From: Aquimarina atlantica
Lineage (GTDB): Bacteria; Bacteroidota; Bacteroidia; Flavobacteriales; Flavobacteriaceae
NCBI RefSeq assembly: GCF_000626715.1
Contig: NZ_AQRA01000001.1
Span: 744,001 to 808,000, forward strand
Length of the DNA: 64,000 nucleotides
Direction of reading: 5' to 3'
The position numbers and the translations under genes were made by a program. The notes beneath the pieces were generated by a model that saw only the letters and a program-made list of their open reading frames with translations, was not told the origin of the DNA and made no database searches. Shown here piece by piece: positions 17,597 through 25,782 of this stretch (position 1 is its first letter; the number at the start of each line of letters is the position of its first letter).

Positions 17597-18124
17597 TTAT
17601 TTTTCAAAATCTGATTTGTTTCTAAGAACATAACTGATCAGTAATTCTGTTATATTCTCCTCATACTTATAAAAATCCGAATCACAATCATTCCAACTTT
17701 CTTCAGCTTTTTCTTGAATTAATTCTAATTCATTTTGCCTTTCAGTTCTGTCTTTAGGGACAATTCCATTTTTGAATTTGGAGTTCGCTTTTTTGACAAT
17801 TTCTGCTGTTTTTTTCGCTCCGATTTTAATTAAAGCATCTATAGTTTCGTTTGCGTAATCTCCACTTGAATTCCAATAAAATTGGTTAAATCCACCATTG
17901 TTTATTTCACGTTCCAAATTTTCAACAATCAATAAGACCTTTTGAGGTTCATTCAGTCGGTCAATTTTCTGTCCATATTCACATTTTTCATTCAGATATG
18001 AATCAATTTTCACCACAATCATATCACTTCTTTCAATTTTCAATACTTTTTCTAAGTCAAATTTCGATTGAGAATTACAATACGTAAAAAATAATGCTGA
18101 TATGAATAATAGTATTTTTTTCAA
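17597..18124 (-). CDS. Cassette 2: lipoprotein with DMP19/DUF4375-like domain
   Basis: The best start is TTG at 18124, giving MKKILLFISALFFTYC, a lipoprotein signal. The upstream ATG at 18214 lies beyond the cassette end and would translate the attC. The domain LEREINNGGFNQFYWNSSGD (about 80-99) is the hallmark of the DUF4375/DMP19 family; the founding member is a DNA-mimic protein, but most members are uncharacterised. Cassette ends match (GTTGTAACAC / GTGTTACAAC). Confidence 0.75.
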   Translation of the reverse strand: MKKILLFISALFFTYCNSQSKFDLEKVLKIERSDMIVVKIDSYLNEKCEYGQKIDRLNEPQKVLLIVENLEREINNGGFNQFYWNSSGDYANETIDALIKIGAKKTAEIVKKANSKFKNGIVPKDRTERQNELELIQEKAEESWNDCDSDFYKYEENITELLISYVLRNKSDFEK

Positions 18125-18142
18125 TTTAGTTTTTAATTGTGT

Positions 18143-18211
18143 TACAACGATTCTTATATGATTGATTTGCTCCTCATAGCATAGAATGCTATGATTTTTC
18201 ACAGTGTTAGG
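18143..18211 (-). repeat. attC-like site 3 (short, singleton)
   Basis: Left core TACAAC, right core GTTAGG; 69 bp with an internal TCATAGCAT/ATGCTATGA hairpin. The TAA of its right core is the stop codon of cassette 3. Confidence 0.8.
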
Positions 18212-18695
18212 CACAGTATTTTTTCAAATAATTTTCAAATGCTAACTCATATGCTCTCCTGTCAAACATTAATTCTTTTATTGGTTTTATTCCTATGTTT
18301 CCCATCTCTTCCTCGTATTCAAAATCATCATCTTCATAGGTGATATCTTTCCAGACTATTAAATCATCTTGTTTTTCTAAATTAAATGAAATAACACCAC
18401 AATAATCACAACCACAATGACATCTGTAAAGTACAATTCGGTTTGTCTTAAATTGATTTAATGGTTTATGATTCCCTAAAAACTGAAAGACAGCATTTTT
18501 ATTAACTTTCGATCTATCATAATTTGGAAACTTGAATTTATCGACCTCAAATGTATCTAGATCAAAATCACAATATGATAAATCAAAGCGATTAATGCTT
18601 AACCGTTCGGATAACGCTTTTTTATCAATAAAAAAATCAAAGTATATTCTTTCCTTATCTTTTTTTACTTCTTTGATCTCAAAATGATTTTTCAT
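18207..18695 (-). CDS. Cassette 3: hypothetical protein with Cys-rich CHCGCDYCG motif
   Basis: A 162-residue cytosolic protein of unknown family. A beta-rich body carries YRCHCGCDYCGVISF (about 90-104), four closely spaced Cys plus His that could bind a metal, in an acidic protein (YEDDDFEYEEEMG). The stop codon TAA is part of the attC core GCCTAAC. Cassette ends match (GTTAGGCAC / GTGCCTAAC). Confidence 0.7.
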   Translation of the reverse strand: MKNHFEIKEVKKDKERIYFDFFIDKKALSERLSINRFDLSYCDFDLDTFEVDKFKFPNYDRSKVNKNAVFQFLGNHKPLNQFKTNRIVLYRCHCGCDYCGVISFNLEKQDDLIVWKDITYEDDDFEYEEEMGNIGIKPIKELMFDRRAYELAFENYLKKYCA

Positions 18696-18709
18696 TAGTG
18701 CTTGTTGTG

Positions 18710-18779
18710 CCTAACATCCAAACTATGTTTTATGGCAAACTCATTAAAGGGTGAGCCATAACTTATAGACCATGTTATC
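18710..18779 (-). repeat. attC-like site 4 (short, singleton)
   Basis: Left core CCTAAC, right core GTTATC; arms CTATGTTTTATGGC and GCCATAACTTATAG. Confidence 0.8.
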
Positions 18780-18787
18780 GGCAGTTT

Positions 18788-19408
18788 TTAATTTACTATA
18801 GTTTTATCCAACCAATTCGTAATTTGCTTAAAATTATTTTCGCAGTTTATTTCTCTTTTTTGATTTGTTGATATTATCTCTAAAACTCTTCTTTTAGTTG
18901 ATTCCAGGTCATCATACTCAACAAATTCTACATTTATATCTGTTTTCTCTTTTAAAAAAGCAAAGTATTTTCGTTGAGGTTGAATCATTTTCAGATGTTT
19001 TTCGAAATTCCTTCGGCTTCTTGTTAAGTCATTTTTTTTACGTTCTTTTAATTTATTCACAGTTGTTTCAAAGAGTATATACAAATCTGGGAAACAAATT
19101 CTATTCTCTCGAATCGCTTTGAGAAAGAATGCATGAGTCTCTTCTTTAGAGTAAAATTCAGCAGGATAACAATATATCCAATTATACCATAATGGCTGAA
19201 ATATATCTCCATCCAAAATAGACATCTCATCTGATTCAAGACTTAATTGATAACGCTCTATTTGTTTTTTATAATACCAGAACGTGTCTTTTTTTTCTTC
19301 TCCTTTAAATAAAACATTGACTTCTGGAATTATTACAGACGTCTTATTTAGTTGTTTACTCAGTTGTGTCTTGCCAATTGCACTAGGTCCTTCAAAGCAT
19401 ACTATCAT
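18788..19408 (-). CDS. Cassette 4: P-loop kinase-like AAA protein
   Basis: A 206-residue protein beginning with a Walker A P-loop (CFEGPSAIGKTQLSKQL, 4-20) and carrying SILDGDIFQPLWYNW (Walker B-like) and LYILFETTVNKLKERKKNDLTRSRRNF (Arg-rich lid). This resembles deoxynucleoside/thymidylate kinase-type or antibiotic phosphotransferase-type small P-loop kinases; substrate unknown. Cassette ends match (GTTATCGGCA / TGCCGATAAC). Confidence 0.75.
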   Translation of the reverse strand: MIVCFEGPSAIGKTQLSKQLNKTSVIIPEVNVLFKGEEKKDTFWYYKKQIERYQLSLESDEMSILDGDIFQPLWYNWIYCYPAEFYSKEETHAFFLKAIRENRICFPDLYILFETTVNKLKERKKNDLTRSRRNFEKHLKMIQPQRKYFAFLKEKTDINVEFVEYDDLESTKRRVLEIISTNQKREINCENNFKQITNWLDKTIVN

Positions 19409-19434
19409 AAGATTCTATTTCATATTTTATTGCC

Positions 19435-19504
19435 GATAACGCTTAATATATAAGAACCATTCGATTAATTACTAATTAACTATGATCTTATATATGGTGT
19501 TATA
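19435..19504 (-). repeat. attC-like site 5 (short, singleton)
   Basis: Left core GATAAC, right core GTTATA; arms ATATATAAGA / TCTTATATAT. Confidence 0.8.
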
Positions 19505-19513
19505 AAGCGTTTT

Positions 19514-19825
19514 TTAAGTTCTATTTCTTTCAATAACGATTGTTTCTGCTATAATATCTCCCAAACGTTGATTTTCCTTAGTGAATTTAATTGTCAGAAT
19601 CCCTACTAATCCGAATGGCCACATATCTATTAAGTCAAAACAATGTCTTAATAATGGTTGCCAAAAATCCATTTTTCCACCATTTTTATGAATTGCTTTT
19701 AGTCCGAATATAAAATTACCCATTGTGCTTTGAAAAAGTATTTCCGTTACTACCATAGTCAATATCCAAATTCCAAAAATTATTCCACTAACAAATAGAT
19801 AAAAGTTTTCATCCCGTTTAATCAA
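19514..19825 (-). CDS. Cassette 5: RDD-family membrane protein, N-terminally short
   Basis: A 103-residue protein with TM segments at about 10-30 and 68-85 and the RDD C-terminal signature ENQRLGDIIAETIVIER. Family members usually have an extra N-terminal helix with the Arg-Asp-Asp motif, missing here, so the gene may be truncated. Cassette ends match only partly (GTTATAAAGC / GCCTATAAC). Confidence 0.7.
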   Translation of the reverse strand: MIKRDENFYLFVSGIIFGIWILTMVVTEILFQSTMGNFIFGLKAIHKNGGKMDFWQPLLRHCFDLIDMWPFGLVGILTIKFTKENQRLGDIIAETIVIERNRT

Positions 19826-19911
19826 TTTTACGCCTTTGTATTTATTTATAGAAAATTTGTTTAAAATATTTTCGTCTATTTAATTATTTAAGTCTACTTT
19901 TTCTAGTTGCC

Positions 19912-20044
19912 TATAACGTTTTTGCGTATGATTTAGTTGCGTTAAGAACTAAATTAGCAAAAAGGGACGAATCTTAGGAGGAATTTGGAGGATTTTCCTG
20001 TTGGTATAAAGACGATCAAGCAATTAATTATATACGTTGTTGTC
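19912..20044 (-). repeat. attC-like site 6 (singleton)
   Basis: Left core TATAAC, right core GTTGTC; weakly paired arms GCGTATGATTTAGTTGC / GCAATTAATTATATACG. Confidence 0.7.
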
Positions 20045-20095
20045 TTTTCGTTTATATTTTGATTTCTGGTTATTTAATAATATCAATGCAAAAAG

Positions 20096-20368
20096 TTATA
20101 AAACATGTTGTTTAATGTGATTTTGTGTTTTGTTGAAATAGATTAATAAAAAAGTTAAAAATAGTAATATCGTTATCAAGACGATGCTATATCCACTTGC
20201 AGGATCAAACTGCATAGCGGTTTTTAAACTAACTCCATTTAGAATATTCTTTCGCTTTAAAAGTTTTATTGTAAATTTCGGAATCAACCACAATGAAACA
20301 AATATTCCTAAAATAAAATATATGCTCCCAGCATAAATATTAATCCAAAATGATTCCCAATCAATCAT
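20096..20368 (-). CDS. Cassette 6: small membrane protein, unknown
   Basis: A 90-residue protein with two hydrophobic segments (about 10-30 and 58-77) and a basic linker (KLLKRKN). No family recognised. Cassette ends match only weakly (GTTGTC / TGCCAAC). Confidence 0.6.
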   Translation of the reverse strand: MIDWESFWINIYAGSIYFILGIFVSLWLIPKFTIKLLKRKNILNGVSLKTAMQFDPASGYSIVLITILLFLTFLLIYFNKTQNHIKQHVL

Positions 20369-20404
20369 AGTTCATTCATTTGTGTGAGGTTCTTCTGTAT
20401 TGTT

Positions 20405-20535
20405 GCCAACGGCTTCGGCTATGAGTAGTTGCATCAATTTAGCTATAAATTCCGAAAGCACAAACTGACGACGGAAATTCCTTCGGAATTTCCAAAGTAG
20501 CCGAGAGCAAGCAATTACTTATAGCCATTGTTACC
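20405..20535 (-). repeat. attC-like site 7 (family C)
   Basis: Left core GCCAAC, right core GTTACC; arms GGCTATGAGTAGTTGC / GCAATTACTTATAGCC with two G.T pairs, and an internal GGAAATTCC-TTCGGAATTTCC hairpin. Nearly identical to site 35. Confidence 0.9.
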
Positions 20536-20545
20536 TGTAGTTATT

Positions 20546-21169
20546 TTATTTAAAATTTGTTCTTAATAATTCAATCATCTCGTTTGAGTCAGTTGTGTTT
20601 TCATTAAATAACCTTAAAGGTTCCCTGACTTTTGGATATTCATCCACAAATTCAATCCCGTCAATTTCTTTTAGGTCAAACTCATTCATTGTTTTAAGAA
20701 ATGATTCTTGGTCAACTCCCCAAAACTTTATGTATTTAGATTCAGGAACGAAAATTTCAATCAATTCAGAATCCGAGTGAAAAATCATTCCAATGTCGAT
20801 AAATGTGTCAGAAATAATTTCAGTTTCGTAGTTGGCAAGAAATTCAAGAGTTTGATTTTTGTCACAGTATTTTCCATATTCAGGTTCACAATCCGAGTGA
20901 TTAAAAATCAGTGAAATCTCATCTGGCAGTTCCTTACTCAATTCGAGTATTAAATTCCAAAGTCTTGAGTTGTCAATATTAATTTCTGCATAGAAATTAA
21001 AGGCCAATTCTTCGTCTTCGAGATTATTGTCTTTTGGTAGAATTTTAAATCCTTCTACAATTTTTGCTGTTTTCCGTAATTCAAGTCTTTCCTTAACAGA
21101 GGAATTCATAGGAACTTCATCCACTTCTGGTGGACGCAATGTTATAGGAAGTTCTAAAGTCGGTTTCAT
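20546..21169 (-). CDS. Cassette 7: acidic hypothetical protein
   Basis: About 207 residues from ATG 21169; the frame is open further upstream but that part is attC. Acidic, no signal or motif recognised (LPDEISLIFNHSDCEPEYGKYCDKNQ near the middle). The composition resembles polymorphic-toxin immunity proteins, but I cannot assign one. Cassette ends match (GTTACCTGTA / TACAGGTAAC). Confidence 0.65.
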   Translation of the reverse strand: MKPTLELPITLRPPEVDEVPMNSSVKERLELRKTAKIVEGFKILPKDNNLEDEELAFNFYAEINIDNSRLWNLILELSKELPDEISLIFNHSDCEPEYGKYCDKNQTLEFLANYETEIISDTFIDIGMIFHSDSELIEIFVPESKYIKFWGVDQESFLKTMNEFDLKEIDGIEFVDEYPKVREPLRLFNENTTDSNEMIELLRTNFK

Positions 21170-21176
21170 AATTACA

Positions 21177-21242
21177 GGTAACGTCTCTTGTATGGTGCGT
21201 TTGTTTCCTGAAAGGAACAAATGAACTATACAAATTGTTGTG
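21177..21242 (-). repeat. attC-like site 8 (family D, short)
   Basis: Left core GGTAAC, right core GTTGTG; CTCTTGTATGGTGCGTTTGTT arm of the short family also seen at sites 17, 21 and 33. Confidence 0.85.
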
Positions 21243-21250
21243 CATAGTTT

Positions 21251-21865
21251 TTATTCCGCAATATCTATTATTAGACCTTTACGTGTTAATTTATAGTCTT
21301 TACCCGTTTTAATCAGGCTTTCGTTTTTAATAAGTTCATTCAATTCAGTTTCTGCGATACCTTTAGTTTCTATTGTTCCAGTTGCTTTAAAATCAGCTTT
21401 TAATTTCATCAATGATTCTAACATATTATCATTGAAATAAGCATTTCCACAAACGAAGACTTTTTTATTCTTTTCAATTACGAATTCCAATTTCTTTAGA
21501 AACCGAACTAAATTTAAAATCATTAAATGTAGTCTTGAAGCTTTGTAGTATAATTTCATTAGTTTTCCATCGTATTCTACTTCGATGGAATTCAGTCCGT
21601 TTGTAATCGGTTTATCGTCATATTCCCCAATTAGAAAATTCAAATCATTTTTAATTCCATCTACCAACATTTTTATTCCGTCCATTGGAATTTCATTGTT
21701 CGCGAAAGCATTGAATTTGATATCAAATTTATGTTCGATTTTCAGTGTGTGATTTCGTAAAAAAGTATAAATATCAGAGGATTCATTCCAAAATATTCTA
21801 TTTCTATCCCATTTCGGGTGAAATTCATCGTTTTCTAATATCTGTATGTAAATTCCTCTGTTCAT
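21251..21865 (-). CDS. Cassette 8: hypothetical protein, immunity-like
   Basis: About 204 residues from ATG 21865 (MNRGIYIQILENDEFHPKWDRN); the open frame beyond it crosses the attC. The C-terminal 60 residues (ETELNELIKNESLIKTGKDYKLTRKG) look like a winged-helix tail. Family not recognised. Cassette ends match (GTTGTGCATA / TATGCACAAC). Confidence 0.65.
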   Translation of the reverse strand: MNRGIYIQILENDEFHPKWDRNRIFWNESSDIYTFLRNHTLKIEHKFDIKFNAFANNEIPMDGIKMLVDGIKNDLNFLIGEYDDKPITNGLNSIEVEYDGKLMKLYYKASRLHLMILNLVRFLKKLEFVIEKNKKVFVCGNAYFNDNMLESLMKLKADFKATGTIETKGIAETELNELIKNESLIKTGKDYKLTRKGLIIDIAE

Positions 21866-21875
21866 TTTAATTATG

Positions 21876-22004
21876 CACAACGGTCTTGTATATGAAAAGT
21901 AGCGGATTTTAAGCACTAATTTTTCGAATTATAACAGACCTTTAATTTATTCATTTTGTTTCGATTAAGCGATTAAATCGCTATTTTTTATATACGTTGT
22001 TGTA
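21876..22004 (-). repeat. attC-like site 9 (singleton)
   Basis: Left core CACAAC, right core GTTGTA; arms TATATGAAAAGTAGCG / CGCTATTTTTTATATA with two G.T pairs. Confidence 0.85.
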
Positions 22005-22111
22005 CGCTGGCTTTTTTCCGTTCAGATTGTCATTCAGCGTTGGCAAAGACATACTCTTTTGCAATTTTTGGCTTGTGCTTTGGCTTTAGCGAATTGCAAA
22101 TGTGTATGGCT

Positions 22112-23212
22112 TTAAGCGTTGGCATTTCCCTCTGCATATAAAACAGCGTTTTTCATAACCATTTTTTGAGTTGCGGAAATTAATTTTTCCATCATTTCAA
22201 AATCTATGTTTCCATTTTTTATTGGCAATGAAACTTTGTCTTTTTGAATTTTTCTATTGCTTATGCTGTCTCCCCAAGAATATAAATGACCTAAACTTTT
22301 GTTAACGCAGGTTGCTAAAAATAGATGTGTCAATTTATTTTTTTTCTCGCTTTCTTTTAAATAGAGAACCAAATTATGACTATCGTTGGAATAAAAATCA
22401 TTCTCTTGATATGTAACGACAAAAGTTTTTCCTCCAATAAAAACACAGTTTCCCTTATCTAAATATTTTTCATCATAGGATATATAACTACTTACAGAAT
22501 TGTTTTCAGAACTTGCACATAAATAAGGTGTACTGCCGCTGTTTTTAACAATATCTCTTGATAAAATATTACCAGTATTCTCTACATCAAAAACATCTAT
22601 AATATTAAATTCTTGGAATTCTTTTTGATTATATTCTCGTAAAACTAATTCCTCTTCTTTAGTCAAGTTAAAATCTTCAAGCCCTTTATCGTATAGATAT
22701 TTTTTAAGAATAGTTTTACGTTGTTCTTTCAATTCAGAAATAAGTTGTTCAATAAATGTAAAATTTATTTGATTATTTGCTAGAACAGGTAAACTGATTA
22801 TAGCATTCTTAAATGTATTATCTACATCTCTAACAAGAACAGAAAGTAAATTTTGTTTTTGTTTGTTTAATAATGCCGTGAAGTAGAGAATTGAATTTTT
22901 AGATAGCTCAATTTTTGGAATAATTTTTCTAACAAATTGACCTGCATACCAAGGTTTTTGACGAAAGAAAAAATCCATTTGTAAAAGACCTAAACTCCAA
23001 TTTCCAGCATTATTAATATTTTTATCATTCACAAAACCAGTTCCTTTTAATATTCCTTGATTTTGAGATGTTCTAGTAACATAATCATATTGATTTCCAG
23101 ACGTAAGCTTATCTTTATTGAAGCTTTTTGTTTTCTCAATATCGAAAAGTGCTCCTAACTTAAATTCTCCCCACTTAACTTCTTTAAGTTTTGCGTCAAG
23201 CAGGGAATCTAC
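22112..23212 (-). CDS. Cassette 9: BcgI-like DNA specificity subunit (S), start codon unclear
   Basis: The frame is open from 23212, just inside the end of the upstream RM gene, and its residues WGEFKLGALFDIEKTKSFNK match the usual N-terminus of the first target-recognition domain. No ATG/GTG/TTG exists there; the first canonical start is GTG 23032, which would delete about 60 residues of that domain. The second recognition domain contains KEFQEFNIIDVFDVENTGNI. It directs methylation and cleavage by the neighbouring RM subunit. It may be translated by coupling to the RM stop (TAG, 23209-23211) or may have lost its start. Confidence 0.75.
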   Translation of the reverse strand, partial: VDSLLDAKLKEVKWGEFKLGALFDIEKTKSFNKDKLTSGNQYDYVTRTSQNQGILKGTGFVNDKNINNAGNWSLGLLQMDFFFRQKPWYAGQFVRKIIPKIELSKNSILYFTALLNKQKQNLLSVLVRDVDNTFKNAIISLPVLANNQINFTFIEQLISELKEQRKTILKKYLYDKGLEDFNLTKEEELVLREYNQKEFQEFNIIDVFDVENTGNILSRDIVKNSGSTPYLCASSENNSVSSYISYDEKYLDKGNCVFIGGKTFVVTYQENDFYSNDSHNLVLYLKESEKKNKLTHLFLATCVNKSLGHLYSWGDSISNRKIQKDKVSLPIKNGNIDFEMMEKLISATQKMVMKNAVLYAEGNANA

Positions 23213-25245
23213 TTTCCCAGGCTTTCTATTTCAATAGTTTCTTCTTTTATTATTTCCGATACTTCCCAAGCTAAATATTCACTAACTGTCCTTTTGAAAT
23301 CCTGTAAACTGGGTTTTGTATCAACAGGTGCTTGCTGATTCCAGTCAGCACCATTTTTTGGGTCTATGGTGTTTTCGTAGTATTCTTTTTCAGTAAATAT
23401 GTTTAGTTTGCTTTTACCAAACCTAACTAAACTTACTACCTCCTCATATCTTTCTTTAGCTCTATCAGTATCGCGCAAATTATTACTTGCTTTTTTACGA
23501 TTTCTTCTAGTATAACCATCATTTGTAAAATCGATGAACTTAACCATCTCATCTTTATGGTGTTTTTCGTTCACCTTGAAAACATATATGTTGGTTTGCA
23601 CACTCGATTTGCCTACAAATATGTCAACTGGCATCTTAATGCTAGCGAGAAGCGTATGTTTTTCTAAAATTTTCTTGTTGTAATCCTTTGCTTTACCCGA
23701 ACCAGCCGAATTTTGAATAATTATTGCTGCATAACCTTTATTCATCATATCCAGAGACTTTGCTACAAAATTCATCCCATTTCCAGGTGCAGAATAAGGT
23801 GGATTGAGAATAAATGCATCAGCAGGAAATTTGACATTAGTTTTCCCAAAACCATAGTTACCATCGAAATCTTTTATAGAATCCTTGTTCAAAATGTTCG
23901 AACTGCCATCTCCCATCAAAATCATATTTAGAATTGCTAGCATATATACGCTAGAAATCAGCTCCAAACCAAGCAGTTGTTCTGCTTTAATTTTTATTTC
24001 TTTTGTAGTCAGTTCATCAGGTGAAGTAATCGTGTTTTTAGCGTCTGTTAGCATCTCGTTCATTGCAGCCACAAGCAAACCAGCAGAACCAGTTGCGAAA
24101 TCCCATACATATGAGTCTTTATTTACTCGTGCTAACTTCACCAATAAGTTTGCAACATATGATGGTGTTAACACAACATCATTTAATTTGTCTTGCGAAA
24201 ACCCAAGCCAACCATACATTTCATTAAAAAGTTTGCCTGTAAAATCAGTAGTCAATCCTATTTTATAGTAGATTCCTAAATCATCTACAATTTTTGTAAA
24301 TACCCTTTTTAATTGACTTTCACCGTTTTCAACTTTATTGATATTGTTTGTTAAAAGTGTGTTTTTTAGTGTACGAACTATTAAGTCTTTTTTCTCTTTT
24401 GGTAGTTCTTTTTCTCCTAAAAAGGCTTCTATTTTGCGAATAATTATTTCTCCATCTGTATTTCCTTTTTCAGTTGAAGAATTTAAATCAGATTTTTCAA
24501 GTGGTGTTACTTTTCCAGGTATTCCTAGTGTGGCAATTATTGAGGCAGCAACTAAATAGACGCGGTCATTTTCTCCAAGACCTTTCTCATTTTGGTAAAT
24601 ATCATTATTCAATTTTACCAAGCTCGCATCAATTTCTTTTTCCCTCTTTTCTTTTAGCAGGTCAATTTCTTCTTGTGTCAAGCTCAAAGTTTTGACACGA
24701 CTAATAAAATCATCAAAATTATTAGGTGCTAAAAAAGAGAAATCCGAGTATTCACCAATTTTTTGACCAACTCCAAGATTACTTTTGGAAACATAGTAAA
24801 CACCTATCTCGTGGTTGATATTTCCTGCCTCATCTTTGTAGCCTGTCATACCGATTGCTATGATATCTGTATAACTTGTGTGATGAAGTAGAGCATTTGA
24901 ATAGTGAACGGCTCCATTTACGGCATAAGAGTTAATATTTTTAAAATGAGATTCATTTTTGGAATTTCTGTTTTCAACTTGTCCGTTAGCATCGAGTTTA
25001 ACCAATTTGTCCTTGTAGCCTTTATATTCAATCAAAACAGGAAAGAAATCTAGATTCTTGTCTTGAAGTAATAATTTGGCATCTGGACGGTTTGCACCAG
25101 TTCCACCATTTTTAGTAAAGTAGTCAGAGAGAGCTTTATCAATTTCCATATTTAATGGTTCTTGCTCTAACTTGTAATCCAACTTATGACTTTTAAGCCA
25201 TCCATTTGCTAAATCAGCGATATTTGGTTCAATTGATTTTGCCAT
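23209..25245 (-). CDS. Cassette 9: BcgI-like restriction-methyltransferase subunit (type IIB/IIG)
   Basis: A 678-residue fusion. The N-terminal PD-(D/E)xK nuclease reads RPD55 then E73-x-K75 (VLIEYKGYKDK); the helical linker is followed by an N6-adenine methyltransferase with motif I DFATGSAGLL (about 380) and catalytic NPPY (about 478). BcgI-type enzymes join nuclease and methylase in one chain and use a separate S subunit, cutting on both sides of the site. Here S follows and a controller precedes, so this single cassette of about 3.6 kb carries a whole restriction-modification system. Start overlaps the controller stop (TAATG). Confidence 0.88.
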   Translation of the reverse strand: MAKSIEPNIADLANGWLKSHKLDYKLEQEPLNMEIDKALSDYFTKNGGTGANRPDAKLLLQDKNLDFFPVLIEYKGYKDKLVKLDANGQVENRNSKNESHFKNINSYAVNGAVHYSNALLHHTSYTDIIAIGMTGYKDEAGNINHEIGVYYVSKSNLGVGQKIGEYSDFSFLAPNNFDDFISRVKTLSLTQEEIDLLKEKREKEIDASLVKLNNDIYQNEKGLGENDRVYLVAASIIATLGIPGKVTPLEKSDLNSSTEKGNTDGEIIIRKIEAFLGEKELPKEKKDLIVRTLKNTLLTNNINKVENGESQLKRVFTKIVDDLGIYYKIGLTTDFTGKLFNEMYGWLGFSQDKLNDVVLTPSYVANLLVKLARVNKDSYVWDFATGSAGLLVAAMNEMLTDAKNTITSPDELTTKEIKIKAEQLLGLELISSVYMLAILNMILMGDGSSNILNKDSIKDFDGNYGFGKTNVKFPADAFILNPPYSAPGNGMNFVAKSLDMMNKGYAAIIIQNSAGSGKAKDYNKKILEKHTLLASIKMPVDIFVGKSSVQTNIYVFKVNEKHHKDEMVKFIDFTNDGYTRRNRKKASNNLRDTDRAKERYEEVVSLVRFGKSKLNIFTEKEYYENTIDPKNGADWNQQAPVDTKPSLQDFKRTVSEYLAWEVSEIIKEETIEIESLGK

Positions 25246-25445
25246 TAGCTTTTCTGTTTATTTGAAATTATTAACTCCTTAATGTCCACATCTAGAATTT
25301 CGGCAATTTCCATTAAGGTTTCTAATCTTGGTTGTTGTCGGTTTTGTGCATAAGCGTTTACCATATTGTAACTTTTCCCAAGTTTTTCAGCCAACCAAGT
25401 TTGCTTTATCCCTTTTTGTTCCAATACTTCCTTAATTCGATTCAT
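25245..25445 (-). CDS. Cassette 9: XRE-family controller protein
   Basis: A 66-residue Cro/C1-type helix-turn-helix protein (KGIKQTWLAEKLGKSYNMVNAYAQNRQQP, about 13-41; DVDIKELI near the end). Controller proteins of this size set the timing of restriction versus methylation. The coding sequence overlaps the RM start by 1 bp. The 180 bp upstream to the cassette end holds no gene and presumably its promoter. Cassette ends match (GTTGTAC / GTACAAC). Confidence 0.85.
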   Translation of the reverse strand: MNRIKEVLEQKGIKQTWLAEKLGKSYNMVNAYAQNRQQPRLETLMEIAEILDVDIKELIISNKQKS

Positions 25446-25625
25446 TTCTGACGTTATTTTCAGTCCTCTAATTTACATTTATATCTCAAAAAACTGTGTG
25501 AAAAATCAAAATATTTTCGGGTGGTGGTGGGGAAGTGAAAGCTCTTTTGGTTTTTCAGTTTAGGCTTTGAGCGATGGTAAAAACCAAATGTGCTTGAACG
25601 TGCGGTTGGTTTTTCAGAGCTTGTG

Positions 25626-25777
25626 TACAACGGTCTCGTATAACCGTCAGTTACGGGTTTATATGCGTTAATTTTCGGTTTGACACTGGCGTTAGGAATT
25701 CCGAGTGGATTCAGTTTACCCTGAGCGGAGTCGAAGGGTGGTCGAATCCACCATAATTGCGGTTATACATTGTTAGG
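25626..25777 (-). repeat. attC-like site 10 (family B)
   Basis: Left core TACAAC, right core GTTAGG; arms GTATAACCGTCAGTTA / AATTGCGGTTATAC. The hairpin interior contains a REP-like CCCTGAGCGGAGTCGAAGGG. Confidence 0.92.
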
Positions 25778-25782
25778 CAACG

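Noticed and set aside
21170-21220. Longer N-termini for cassette genes 2, 7, 8, 16, 17, 26 and 29
   Set aside because: The extra residues are translated attC sequence beyond the cassette end; internal starts give proper signals or lengths.
22112-25445. Classical type I restriction system missing HsdR
   Set aside because: The methylase subunit carries an N-terminal PD-(D/E)xK nuclease, as in BcgI-like enzymes, so a separate R subunit is not needed.
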